Source: Begonia masoniana (Eukaryota; Streptophyta; Magnoliopsida; Cucurbitales; Begoniaceae). From it: DNA of 64,000 nt. Positions 45,301 through 57,954 of the stretch are shown here, piece by piece; position 1 is the first letter of the stretch, and each line of letters starts with the position of its first letter. Below the pieces are notes generated by a model. That model saw nothing but the letters and a program-made list of their open reading frames with translations. It was not told the DNA's origin and ran no database searches. A program made the translations under genes and the position numbers. The stretch is from positions 34,707,677-34,771,676 of the forward strand of contig CM039510.1 in assembly GCA_022432975.1 (NCBI GenBank). The letters run 5' to 3'.

Positions 45301-46424
45301 TTCCGCCTGACGTCATCCTTATTTTCGTCTTTGCAACTGCATCTTCCGCCTGACGTCATCCTTATTTTCGTCTTTGCAACTGCATCTTCCGCCTGACGTC
45401 ATCCTTATTTTCGTCTTTGCAACTGCATCTTCCGCCTGACGTCATCCTTATTTTCGTCTTTGCAACTGCATCTTCCGCCTGACGTCATCCTTATTTTCGT
45501 CTTTGCAACTGCATCTTCCGCCTGACGTCATCCTTATTTTCGTCTTTGCAACTGCATCTTCCGCCTGACGTCATCCTTATTTTCGTCTTTGCAACTGCAT
45601 CTTCCGCCTGACGTCATCCTTATTTTCGTCTTTGCAACTGCATCTTCCGCCTGACGTCATCCTTATTTTCGTCTTTGCAACTGCATCTTCCGCCTGACGT
45701 CATCCTTATTTTCGTCTTTGCAACTGCATCTTCCGCCTGACGTCATCCTTATTTTCGTCTTTGCAACTGCATCTTCCGCCTGACGTCATCCTTATTTTCG
45801 TCTTTGCAACTGCATCTTCCGCCTGACGTCATCCTTATTTTCGTCTTTGCAACTGCATCTTCCGCCTGACGTCATCCTTATTTTCGTCTTTGCAACTGCA
45901 TCTTCCGCCTGACGTCATCCTTATTTTCGTCTTTGCAACTGCATCTTCCGCCTGACGTCATCCTTATTTTCGTCTTTGCAACTGCATCTTCCGCCTGACG
46001 TCATCCTTATTTTCGTCTTTGCAACTGCATCTTCCGCCTGACGTCATCCTTATTTTCGTCTTTGCAACTGCATCTTCCGCCTGACGTCATCCTTATTTTC
46101 GTCGGTTTAATTGCATCCACCGCCCAACAGTATTCTGTTTGTCTTTTAAACTACGACTTCTGCCAGCTTATTTATTTCTGCTTCCTGCTTTATCCTTTAA
46201 TTCTGTCATTTATTTCTGAAGCCCATCTCCTAATATTATTCTGTTTCCCGTTTCGCTTTCGAATACAGGGGATGTTTTTCCCTTCCTCTGAAAAGTTTAT
46301 GAGTTTACTTTTAAAGCTCATCCTGTTTATGTTAAAAAAAAAATAGTCACCGTTTTCCGTCCACTGTCCCGGAGTGATGGCTCCGATCTCGGACCCCGAT
46401 CGGGTTCTGTCTCGGGCTGTCACA
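42387..46424 (+). repeat. Family A solo LTR with 43-bp array, target duplication GAAGA
   Basis: A 4,038-bp solo LTR from TGTAACACCCGG to TGTCACA, flanked by GAAGA (42382-42386 and 46425-46429). The uninterrupted site exists at 58175-58195. It includes the splice-like pair 43017/43018 and 43543/43544, with tail GTEPKPEDFVPQSDE (one stop lies in the preceding exon frame). Without the array the LTR would be about 2.6 kb, like the LTR at 3529. Confidence 0.95.
44611..46103 (+). repeat. 43-bp minisatellite, 35 near-identical units
   Basis: TCTTCCGCCTGACGTCATCC recurs every 43 bp from 44611 to 46073: 34 intervals, 35 units, the last incomplete. I saw no variation between units. Each has one TGACGTCA palindrome. 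A likely founder of about 1.5 units is at 61868-61930 in the LTR of copy 3. Confidence 0.96.
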
Positions 46425-48356
46425 GAAGATACCTTTATGGAGCAACGCTTTTACTCAGGTACTCCCGTCTGATCTTAACAGCTTTAACTCAGGATCAAAT
46501 GTTATACCCGAAGACTTTGAAACCGTCGAGTCTTCTCTAAAGATCTTTACACTTAAATTTCCTAACGTGTGGGCGTCCCTCTTACAAGAATAACACACTC
46601 TTATATTTCTGGAGAGACGTGTTCTCAACACATGAGACGTCTCTCTTCGATCTTAGAAAACGTTTTTCTAAAATCAAATACGGAAAGGTCACACCTTTTC
46701 TCTCTAGGGATTTGCTCTCTATTTCTTATTTTCCCCTTTTTTAGTCGTATTCTGTCAAATCACCTTCGACATTTTTATAGATCTATTATAAAATTATTTT
46801 TCAGATTTATTTTAATAAAAACTAATTTTAAAAAAAATGAATAAATCTTAACTAATCAAATCTAATTTGATTAGCAGTTGATTTATCTGATAAATCAATT
46901 TATCGATTATTCATATAATCTAAAAATAGTTTTTAGAATGTATTTATGAAAACAACTTTTCAAGATAATCTCATCTTATGAGATTATTCAGATCTACTTT
47001 TAAACATTAAACAAACTATAAATCAATTGTCGATCAAATCTAATTTGATCAGATATTCCAGATCTACTTTTATTCAAATTTCAAAAATCTGATTTTATAG
47101 TCTGTTAAATAACTAACCTTCAATTTAAATTTGAAGATCAAATCTCATCAAATCTTATCTGATGAGATTTTATCTCATCTGATGAGATTCTTCAAATCTG
47201 ATTCAAATCCCTTAAAAATATCTCATCTAATGAGATATTTTATTTTGAATTCAAAATATAAAAACTATTTATATATTTTAAATAACAATATATTTATCAG
47301 AGTGCCTATAAATGATTAATCATTATTAATCATTTATATATTTATTCTTGTAACGTAGAAATTAAATAGTGATATAAGATGACAGAGGGACCGATGGACC
47401 TATAGTTCTAAGCTCCAATAATATTTGTTAATTAATATAAACTCTTTATATTAAATAACACAATTATTAATTCTAGAGTAATTCCACTAAATACCTAGAG
47501 TTGCACTTTTAGAACTATAGAGTATATTTACTCAAAGTAATGTCCATTGATATAGTCATTACATATGTATTAATCCTCCATTAAGATTCGTAATAGAGCT
47601 AGGTATAAAATCCGTTAACCTCTCATATTACATCTTTATCCTTGACGACCATTAGTTCTTAATTGAATAATTAATTCATAACATTTATGAATTTGCGCAC
47701 TAATTATTCAATCCCTGAACTAACAAACAAGGGAATCTTGTATTATGGATTTCATTGTATCAATATTAGCATTCCCAGCTACTCATTTAATTTATTCTCA
47801 AATACAAGGTTTATGTAATGCAACTCATACAAAACTGTACCGAGTAAATCAAAGAATAAATTATAATGAAATAGAAGTCTACTAAATACAATGAATTAAG
47901 ATCATACATATATGATCATCATTATGATAAAATTAATTGTTCTTCATTCAACGGATATTATAAGGACAATATAATTTCATCTGGTCCAGTCCTATATAAT
48001 CATATTATATAAAATACAATCACTTTATATCACTACATATATAGTCGGGATATGACTACACGTTCTCAACGAAGTGAACTGTATTTATGACTTTATTAAT
48101 TTGAAGATCATTTACTTCAAATATAAGTCATGGACTATTGTGATTATTTCTTTTTAAATTTAATCTCACATATATCAGCATATATGTAAATTTAAAATTG
48201 CATAAATAATCAAGGATTTTTCTTTGAATTTATAAAGCATATCGAATAATGCAAACATAAAAATTAATCATAAAATTTATTTATTAATTACAGCAATAAA
48301 AATGTTCATAACATTTGCTTGTTGGGCACATTATTCCCAACAATCTCCCACTTACC

Positions 48357-48920
48357 CTAAAGCAAATGAGACATGTCTTTAATCCCTAGTCCTTCAAGAT
48401 GTTTATCAAAACTCTTTGCAGGCAATGTCTTGGTGAAGGGATCTGCAAGATTCTCAGTGGTTGGAATCTTCAAAACGGCGACGTCTCCACGTTGCACAAT
48501 CTCTCTAATCAGATGATATTTTCTTTCTATATGCTTTGATCTTTTGTGGCTTCTCGATTCTTTAGAATTCGCCACTGCACCATTATTATCACAATAAAGT
48601 GTGAATGGTTTATTTATATCTAGAACAACTTCCAGATCACTAAAGAACTTACGGTGCCAAACAGCTTCTTTAACTGCTTCTGAAGCAGCTATGTACTCGG
48701 CTTTCATAGTCGAGTCAGAAACTCCTCCTTGTTTGATACTTCTCCAAACAATGGCTCCACCACTAAGAGTAAATACTGATCCAGATATCGACTTTCGATC
48801 ATCTATATCAGATTGAAAATCAGAATCTGTATATCCTGTAGGAATCAAATCCCTACCAGAATATACAAGCATATAATTTCTCGTTCTCCTAAGATACTTG
48901 AGAATGTGCTTGACTGCTAT
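48357..48920 (-). pseudogene. Copia element 2: RNase H
   Basis: The open part 48872-48357 carries YTDSDFQSDIDDRKSISG, KAEYIAASEAVKEAVW, LYCDNNGAVANSKE and a C-terminal NLADPFTKTLP. Upstream, a TAG near 48921 replaces a residue, probably Trp in LDHW, and separates it from the RT thumb. Confidence 0.9.
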
Positions 48921-49926
48921 CTAGTGATCCAATCCTGGATTAGACTGAAAACGGCTAACTATCTCTACTGCATAGCAAATGTCAGGTCTTGTGCATAACA
49001 TAGCATACATCAAGCTACCAACTACTGATGCATATGGATAGTGTCTCATATCCTCTTCCTTTTGAGGCGTGTCAGGACTGCTTCTTAGAAAGAGTAACTC
49101 CATGACGAGAAAGTAAATTACCCATCTTTGAGTTCTGCATTGAATATCTGACAAGCATCTTGTCAATATACAATGCTTGAGACAAGGCTAACAACTTATT
49201 CTTGCGATCTCTAAATAGACGAATCCCAAGAATATAGCTCGCTTCTCCCAAATCTTTCATTTGGAATTGCTTAGCCAACCAAACTTTTATGTCTGATAAT
49301 AATCCTACGTTATTCCCAATAAGTAGAATGTCATCGACATAAAGAATCAGAAAAACCACTTGTTTCTCCTTGAAGAGCTTGTATACACAAGACTCATCAA
49401 GACATTGCACAAAATCATAAGATTTGATCGCATCATCAAATCTCATATTCCATGACCTGGATGCTTACTTGAGTCCATAAATAGACCTATGCAATTTACA
49501 AACCTTTTGTTTTGCATCCTGTGCTATGAAACCCTCTGGCTGCTCCATGTAGATAGTCTCCTCAAGATAGTCATTCAAAAAAGCTGTCTTGACGTCCATC
49601 TGCCAAATCTCATAATCATAATGAGTAGCTATGGAAAGTAGAATACGAATAGACTTAAGCATTGCCACTGGTGAGAAGGTTTCTTCATAGTCAATCCCTT
49701 CTTTTTGGGTATAACCCTTAGCCACCAGTCTAACTTTGAATGTCTCTACATTCTCGTCTATTCCAAGTTTCCTCTTGTAGATCCATTTACACCCAATGGG
49801 TTTTACCCCTTCAGGTAAATCTACAAGATCCCAGACTGAGTTGGAATACATAGAATCCATTTCAAGTTTCATAGCTTCAAGCCATGCATCTTTGTCAGAG
49901 TCTTCCATTGCACATCTATATGTCAA
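48921..49926 (-). pseudogene. Copia element 2: reverse transcriptase
   Basis: 49926-49465 holds the RT N-terminal part (GCKWIYKRKLGIDENVETFK, VAMLKSIRILLSIA, MDVKTAFLNDYL, SIYGLK), ended by TAA at 49465-49467. 49446-49072 continues with YVDDILLIGN (active site intact) and AKQFQMKDLGEASYILGI; a frameshift near 49100-49160 moves the frame to 49166-48921 (MYAMLCTRPDICYAV). Two breaks, so not functional. Confidence 0.9.
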
Positions 49927-50772
49927 TGGATCATCCTTCCCATCATCGGTGATAGCAACTTGTGCTTCACCATCATGTCGATATCGAGATGGTAGTCATA
50001 CTACTCTATCGCTACGACGAAGTGTAATGATAGGTTAACTAGAAATACTGGTGTTTCTTGTAACTTGTGGATCAACAACTGTTGTTGTAACCGGTTTAAC
50101 CTGGTCAGATTGAATCTCTTCTAAGACAATCTTACTATGAGGTTTGTAATTTGTTATATAGTCATGTTCAAGAAATATGGCATTTGTCGATACAAATACC
50201 TTATTATCCTGAGGACTATAAAACAAATCTCCTCTCGTGCCTACCGGATATCCAACAAACATGCAAACCTCAGTTCTTGGTTCCAACTTCCCAGTCTTAC
50301 GTACTAGCACATGTGTTGGACAACCTCATATGCGAAAGTGTCTCAAACTAGGTTTGTGACTACACCACAATTCAAAGGGTGTTTTAGGTATAGACTTAGA
50401 TGGAACTACATTAAGTATGTAGGTTGCTGTTTGTAAAGCATATCCCCAAAACGATTTTGGAAGAGAAGAATAGCTCATCATGGATCTTACCATATTAAGC
50501 AATGTTCGATTTCTTCTTTCAGCAACACCATTTTGCTGAGGTGTGCCTGGTGCTGTTAGTTGGGATACTATCCCATTTTCTAACAGATAATCCTAGAATT
50601 CACTGTCAAGGTACTCACCACCTCGATCTGATCGAAGACACTTGATTGTCTTACCTAATTTGTTCTCAACTTCAGCTTTAAAATCTTGAAACTTTCTAAA
50701 AGTTTCAGACTTAAGCTGAATCAGGTAAGTATATCCATATCTTGAGTAATCATCTATGAATGTCACAAAGTA
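49927..50772 (-). pseudogene. Copia element 2: integrase core and C-terminus
   Basis: Integrase fragments in more than one frame. 50772-50311 contains a degraded core with SDRGGEYLD and [12 protein letters not shown] in translation between stops; 50310-50035 reads LEPRTEVCMFVGYPVGTRGD, the integrase C-terminal region. Stops lie at 50773-50775 and at about 50595 and 50325. Confidence 0.8.
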
Positions 50773-51804
50773 CTAATAGCCACCTCTAGCTCGTGTAGAT
50801 ATTGGGCCACATACATCTGAATGTATTAGCTCAAGTGTTTCTTGGGCACTTTGGCCCTTTCCAATAAAGGACCTCTTGATCATTTTACCTTCTAGACATG
50901 ATTCACAAGCAGGTAAAGATCCAACGGTTAGATCTTTTAAAGGACCATCTTTAACAAGTTTGTTAATTCTATCAAGATTAATATGACCAAGTCTTAGGTG
51001 CCAAAGATATGTATCATCAGTATGAGAAATCTTTTGCTTCTTGGATTTAGGCAATTCAACTTTGAACATTTCAGTATTCAACAGTGATGAATTTATGATG
51101 GGCCTTATCAAATAAAGCTCATTTTCCATTGAGCCTGAACAAATATTTAAACTATTTCGAGAAATAATAACTGCACTATTATCAAAAGAAATAGCATATA
51201 ATTGTTCAATTATTCGAGAAACAGAAATGAGATTTCTAGTAAACCCTGGAATAAAATAAATGTTTTCTAAAAACAAGTATTTATTGTTCTCGAAATAAAT
51301 TTTGGTTTCTCCCACTGCTGAAGCCGAAACTACTCCTCCGTTACCAACTCTGAGAGTGAACTCTCCACCAGCTAGTCTCCTGTAGGAGTTTAGCATATGC
51401 AAAGAACAACAAACATGATTAGTCGCTCCTGAATCAATTATCCAGGGTGATAAGTCACTTTCTACCAAACAAGATTCAGTAACTAGTAAATCAAATTTAC
51501 TCTTTTTCTTTTTAAGCTCCTCGAGATACTGCTTGCAGTTTCTCTTCCAATGACCATCTATCTCACACTGGAAACATTTTCCTTTGGGCTTTAGAAGGTC
51601 TGAGCCTTTCTTGTTTAACTTGTTCTTTTTCTTGAGATTCTCAACTCTTTGAGTATTAGTCACAGGAGTAGGAGGACATTTCTCCATCAGTACACATTTC
51701 AAGTTGTCATGCACGAAAATGAGATTTAAATTCCTTTTCCACTTAACAAAATTGTCGCCGTCTAACTTTTCAGTCGCAAGCAAATTTATCATTAATTGAG
51801 ACAT
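50773..51804 (-). pseudogene. Copia element 2: Gag (internally deleted), protease, integrase zinc region
   Basis: The frame is open from 51837, with a plausible start at the Met of MSQLMINLLATEKLDGDNFV (51804). The Gag N-terminal part is followed after only about 55 residues by a Lys-rich linker and the zinc knuckle CFQCEIDGHWKRNC. The usual central Gag domain is missing, an in-frame deletion. Protease WIIDSGATNHVC and pre-integrase WHLRLGHINLDRINK ... CESCLEGK follow. It ends at a TAG (50773-50775) just inside the integrase core. Confidence 0.85.
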
Positions 51805-51837
51805 GATGCTGTAATAAATAAATAAAATTATAATCAA

Positions 51838-52783
51838 TTTTATGCTATAAAATTATAAATGTTATGGCATGCTAGTATGATGCATGAACATGCTAATCAC
51901 AAAAATATGTAAATGCTACTATAGCCTCGATAACATAATAAATCACCTTATGGTAGAAATATTATCAATTAATAAATTTACTCAAAATATCTCATATTTT
52001 TTAAATTTATTAACTTACCGAAAATTTTGGTCAAAATATAACTAACACGTTTAGTTATAATTTCATGAGTGTGACCCACTGTTTTGGATTTATGAAACTT
52101 AACTTATAGTCGCCGCCGTAGGGTCGGACAACTATAAAATACATTTCATATATCCTATCTCTAGGAGACCAACCTTGGTATTGACCTAAGTGAACACTCT
52201 CCGTAGGGAGGATGAAAAACAAAGTCATCTTGGAGCCCCACTTAGATCTCACGGTGTTGTGCCAACAGTGGAGACCATAGGATGTTACGCCTAACTTCCC
52301 GCTCCCACTCATTATTTTGAATTAGTGATTATAAGAATATCAAATATTCCCTTATATCAATAAATTAATCATATTAATTTATCAATACTTAATTATTAAT
52401 TTTATAATCATATTATAAAATTAATAATTTCAAATAATCAAATTATTTGAATTTTCTAAAATAAAATAAATTTTTAACAAATTAAAAATTATTTTATCTT
52501 TCATTCGGACATCATTCAACAAAATGAATTAATATTAGTTTTAATCAAATTAAAACTAATTTATTTAATAAACTCTTTATCAATATACAATTTAAATAAA
52601 ATAAAATGCATGACATGTGAGAAATTTAAAATAAACCTAAACATGCATAATCTATATGACATGTGAATGCATGACAATATAACAAATTATATCAACATAT
52701 AAAATAAATGAAATAGTGACTGGGTTGACCTTTGGGTATTTCTAAAATTACAAGCCCAAAATTAAAAAAAATAAAACTAAGAT
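51838..52783 (-). other. Leader region of copia element 2 (part 1)
   Basis: AT-rich untranslated leader upstream of gag on the minus strand; the other part is 57564-57954. No gene seen. Confidence 0.6.
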
Positions 52784-55700
52784 TGTGACGCCCCAAAACC
52801 GTACCCGATCGAGGTCCGGGATCGGAGTCATCACACCGGACATTTTACAGAAACAAGACATATTTTTTTTTTTTTTAAAAACTTATATGAGATCAGACCG
52901 GACACCTACAGAACTTTAAACAGAGGGAGAGAAAGAGTTCTGGATTTGAGATCACACGGAAAAGCAGTAAAAGAGATTCTGGATAACAGTTACAAATGGA
53001 AACAGGAAACAGAAAAACATCGGGGAAGACTAAACATTACGGGCAGTGGTGAATGAAATTTTCTAAAGACAGTGAAACAGACGGGCAGCGGGCAGCGGTT
53101 GATTCAGATACGACAAAATCGCTGACATCAGCCGGAAGAGAAGATGACGTCAACCGGAAGATACAAGCAGTAAACATAATCGGCAGAAGATGATGACGTC
53201 AGCCGGAAGATGGATGACGTCAACCGGTAGATGAAGACAATAACCCGAGACCGGCATGAAGGTTCGATGACGCATCGAAGACGGGCTGACGTCAACCGAT
53301 AGATGAAGATCAAACCGGTAGACCTGCAGACAAACGTGATGACCGTCGGCAGAAGGTGATGACGTCAGCCGGAAGATGGATGACGTCAACCGGTAGATGA
53401 AGACAATAAACGAGACCGGCAGAAGGTGATGACGTCAGCCGGAAGATGGATGACGTCAACCGGTAGATGAAGACAATAAACGAGACCGGCAGAAGGTGAT
53501 GACGTCAGCCGGAAGATTGATGACGTCAACCGGTAGATGAAGACAATAAACGAGACCGGCAGAAGGTGATGACGTCAGCCGGAAGATGGATGACGTCAAC
53601 CGGTAGATGAAGACAATAAACGAGACCGGCAGAAGGTGATGACGTCAGCCGGAAGATGGATGACGTCAACCGGTAGATGAAGACAATAAACGAGACCGGC
53701 AGAAGGTGATGACGTCAGCCGGAAGATGGATGACGTCAACCGGTAGATGAAGACAATAAACGAGACCGGCAGAAGGTGATGACGTCAGCCGGAAGATGGA
53801 TGACGTCAACCGGTAGATGAAGACAATAAACGAGACCGGCAGAAGGTGATGACGTCAGCCGGAAGATGGATGACGTCAACCGGTAGATGAAGACAATAAA
53901 CGAGACCGGCAGAAGGTGATGACGTCAGCCGGAAGATGGATGACGTCAACCGGTAGATGAAGACAATAAACGAGACCGGCAGAAGGTGATGACGTCAGCC
54001 GGAAGATGGATGACGTCAACCGGTAGATGAAGACAATAAACGAGACCGGCAGAAGGTGATGACGTCAGCCGGAAGATGGATGACGTCAACCGGTAGATGA
54101 AGACAATAAACGAGACCGGCAGAAGGTGATGACGTCAGCCGGAAGATGGATGACGTCAACCGGTAGATGAAGACAATAAACGAGACCGGCAGAAGGTGAT
54201 GACGTCAGCCGGAAGATGGATGACGTCAACCGGTAGATGAAGACAATAAACGAGACCGGCAGAAGGTGATGACGTCAGCCGGAAGATGGATGACGTCAAC
54301 CGGTAGATGAAGACAATAAACGAGACCGGCAGAAGGTGATGACGTCAGCCGGAAGATGGATGACGTCAACCGGTAGATGAAGACAATAAACGAGACCGGC
54401 AGAAGGTGATGACGTCAGCCGGAAGATGGATGACGTCAACCGGTAGATGAAGACAATAAACGAGACCGGCAGAAGGTGATGACGTCAGCCGGAAGATGGA
54501 TGACGTCAACCGGTAGATGAAGACAATAAACGAGACCGGCAGAAGGTGATGACGTCAGCCGGAAGATGGATGACGTCAACCGGTAGATGAAGACAATAAA
54601 CGAGACCGGCAGAAGGTGATGACGTCAGCCGGAAGATGGATGACGTCAACCGGTAGATGAAGACAATAAACGAGACCGGCAGAAGGTGATGACGTCAGCC
54701 GGAAGATGGATGACGTCAACCGGTAGATGAAGACAATAAACGAGACCGGCAGAAGGTGATGACGTCAGCCGGAAGATGGATGACGTCAACCGGTAGATGA
54801 AGACAATAAACGAGACCGGCAGAAGGTGATGACGTCAGCCGGAAGATGGATGACGTCAACCGGTAGATGAAGACAATAAACGAGACCGGCAGAAGGTGAT
54901 GACGTCAGCCGGAAGATGGATGACGTCAACCGGTAGATGAAGGCAATAAACGAGACCGGCAGAAGGTGATGACGTCAGCCGGAAGATGGATGACGTCAAC
55001 CGGTAGATGAAGGCAATAAACGAGACCGGCAGAAGGTGATGACGTCAGCCGGAAGATGGATGACGTCAACCGGTAGATGAAGGCAATAAACGAGACCGGC
55101 AGAAGGTGATGACGTCAGCCGGAAGATGGATGACGTCAACCGGTAGATGAAGGCAATAAACGAGACCGGCAGAAGGTGATGACGTCAGCCGGAAGATGGA
55201 TGACGTCAACCGGTAGATGAAGGCAATAAACGAGACCGGCAGAAGGTGATGACGTCAGCCGGAAGATGGATGACGTCAACCGGTAGATGAAGGCAATAAA
55301 CGAGACCGGCAGAAGGTGATGACGTCAGCCGGAAGATGGATGACGTCAACCGGTAGATGAAGGCAATAAACGAGACCGGCAGAAGGTGATGACGTCAGCC
55401 GGAAGATGGATGACGTCAACCGGTAGATGAAGGCAATAAACGAGACCGGCAGAAGGTGATGACGTCAGCCGGAAGATGGATGACGTCAACCGGTAGATGA
55501 AGGCAATAAACGAGACCGGCAGAAGGTGATGACGTCAGCCGGAAGATGGATGACGTCAACCGGTAGATGAAGGCAATAAACGAGACCGGCAGAAGGTGAT
55601 GACGTCAGCCGGAAGATGGATGACGTCAACCGGTAGATGAAGGCAATAAACGAGACCGGCAGAAGGTGATGACGTCAGCCGGAAGATGGATGACGTCAAC

Positions 55701-57558
55701 CGGTAGATGAAGGCAATAAACGAGACCGGCAGAAGGTGATGACGTCAGCCGGAAGATGGATGACGTCAACCGGTAGATGAAGGCAATAAACGAGACCGGC
55801 AGAAGGTGATGACGTCAGCCGGAAGATGGATGACGTCAACCGGTAGATTTTAACATAAAGACTTACAGGCAGGGAACATCGTCATAGGAGGCATGAGAAC
55901 TTCAGACCCTTCAAACCCGATTTCAAAAACAAAGTTTTTGAATCATACTCTACAAATGACAGGAGTTCAATCAGGACAAACTGCCTGGATAGCTCAAAAG
56001 TTCGAGACTATCCATGCATGACCTGAAAAGGAGAACTCAAGCAGTTCCAGAATGTTTTCAAAACATTAAAATATATGGATACATCCGTCAAATACAGAGG
56101 TTTTGAATACATCAACAACAGAATATTTCAGGAGACAACTATCAATGGTCAAACCGAGATTTAAAACTCAAACGCAAGAAAACTATACATTACATATCCA
56201 GAAGGATTCCTACAGAGTTTAAACAAAACACAGGACTATACAGAGTTGTAAACACAACGCCAGAAAAGGTTTTACAGACATAGACTTTACTTTAAATACT
56301 TAAACCTCGGGCAGAATTTGTCTGGCAGCAGCAACCCACCCCCAATGAGCTCAATTCCCCAACTACATCAGCTCGTATTATGAGGCATAAGGTCCTCATC
56401 TGGAGTATCCGTACCTCCAACAGGGAGTTCACCTATGAGCCTAGAGCTCAGTAAGAACATATCAGAAATAAATGCAGTGATGCATATGCTATGCATGAAC
56501 GTTTTCAAATACAGGAACATTACATTACATTACATTTCACTGGACAGGAAGGTATAAGTGGGAGGAGGAGCTGGCGCAACAGGGTGTACATGCCGCTTCA
56601 GGACATAACAGGAGTACTTGACAGGATGTCAGTCCTCATCCACACTTAACCGTACATTACATTACAGATTTTATCTTACTTACTTCAAAACCAGTGCTAA
56701 AAACATTTGCATGATTTTACAGGAAAACGTGTATGCATGAATAAGTGCGATGCTTAAACTTGACATTCACAGATGGCAGAATGATACAACAGGAAGACAG
56801 GATATGATGGAGACATATTTAACTTAAAACATAACCTAAAACTTATCTACCCATACCATACCTAGTACCTCCAAGTTGTAGGGCCTTAAGGGCCAACGTA
56901 AATGCATGAACTTACCTGTTTGCAGCAATGCAGTGTGCTCGAACGCCCCTGGAAAGCTCGGATCTGTAAATGGATGTACAGAATTCAAACACGCTACAAA
57001 TGCTAACTAATATCTAGTAGGAAATGCAGCAAACACGTTTCAACACTTTAGAAAACACACCAACGTGTTTTCATCCAAAAACAGTGAGTTTTCTCTAAAA
57101 TAATAACCCTAAATCTCAGTGAAAACTCGCATTAAACTTGTCCAAATTTGTTAGCATTCAACCAGACGTTTACCTCAGCGGGAAAACAGAAAGGAGCCGA
57201 GGAAATCGAAGTAACTTCGATGGTTGTTCGTCGACTGGAAGAGAGAAAACAGGAAGGAGTTTCACGCCAGAATGAAGAGAAGAACGGGAGGGAAGGAAGA
57301 AGACATGGATTCTTCAACAAGTTGCCAGATGGCATTCATCCATTGGCTATTTCCCACCAACCTTAATTTCTCTATATTTTACCCTTCCATTGGTCTTTAA
57401 CTAATTTGCTATTTAGTTTCACCATTTGGTTTTATGAATCATACATATTCAACTGGAAACATTAGCAAATTAATAAAAACAAACCTTGCATGATTATTCC
57501 CATTAATCCCGTTGAATAATTTAAGGAATATCTACATGGCAAAATGCCGGGTGTTACA
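52784..57558 (-). repeat. Family A solo LTR, inverted, with 70-bp array and duplication AAGAT
   Basis: A 4,775-bp solo LTR on the minus strand: plus-strand ends TGTGACGCCCC and GGTGTTACA, flanked by AAGAT at 52779-52783 and 57559-57563. It carries the putative exon pair on the minus strand (donor at 56916/56915, acceptor at 56415) with tail GTDTPDEDLMPHNTS, and the 30-codon frame at 56460-56368. An A/T run (52861-52877) mirrors the poly-A run near the ends of the other family A LTRs. Confidence 0.95.
53351..55847. repeat. 70-bp minisatellite, 36 units, two TGACGTCA sites each
   Basis: AGAAGGTGATGACGTCAGCC recurs every 70 bp from 53351 to 55801 (35 intervals); the last unit is partial. Each unit has GATGACGTCAGCC and GATGACGTCAACC. 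The units from 53401 to about 54930 read AGACAATAAA; the last 13, from 54941 on, read AGGCAATAAA. One unit (53511) has GATTGA for GATGGA. Divergent units precede the array at 53100-53350. Confidence 0.96.
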
Positions 57559-57563
57559 AAGAT

Positions 57564-57954
57564 ACTAATCTTCGTCTTTTTGTAACCGCCTCATCCAAAT
57601 GATCAGCTTCAAAAATTCACAAATCAAATTTGTGAATTCGTATCCGATTGGGCAACATCATCAGTTTTCATCAATAGATCAAATCTTTGACGAAAACTCC
57701 ATCCATGGCCTTGAAGTCTCAGATCTCCATCGCAAAATTACAAATATGATAAAAATGCATAATTTAAATAAATCCTAACCCAAACAACCGACTTAATTTC
57801 GATCACTATTTCATGCCATGCGAACATTCATCCACAATATATATTCATAAATATATAACGCATAAAAATCTAATTCTAACACATATCATAATTTACATTA
57901 AATTGTATCATCAAAAATATTTTTATACTAATAAAACCTGGCTCTGATACCATT
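57564..57954 (-). other. Leader region of copia element 2 (part 2) with PBS
   Basis: The remaining leader. The PBS, minus-strand TGGTATCAGAGC, is at 57941-57952, two bases from the LTR start at 57955. Confidence 0.85.

Larger units (their letters stand above)
42161..48342 (-). repeat. 3' LTR of copia element 2, split by a solo LTR
   Basis: LTR sequence 42161-42386 and 46430-48342 (about 2.14 kb after removing the insertion) matches the other LTR from 57955. It is AT-rich, with many short inverted GATGAGAT/ATCTCATC boxes near 46960-47240. Confidence 0.9.
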
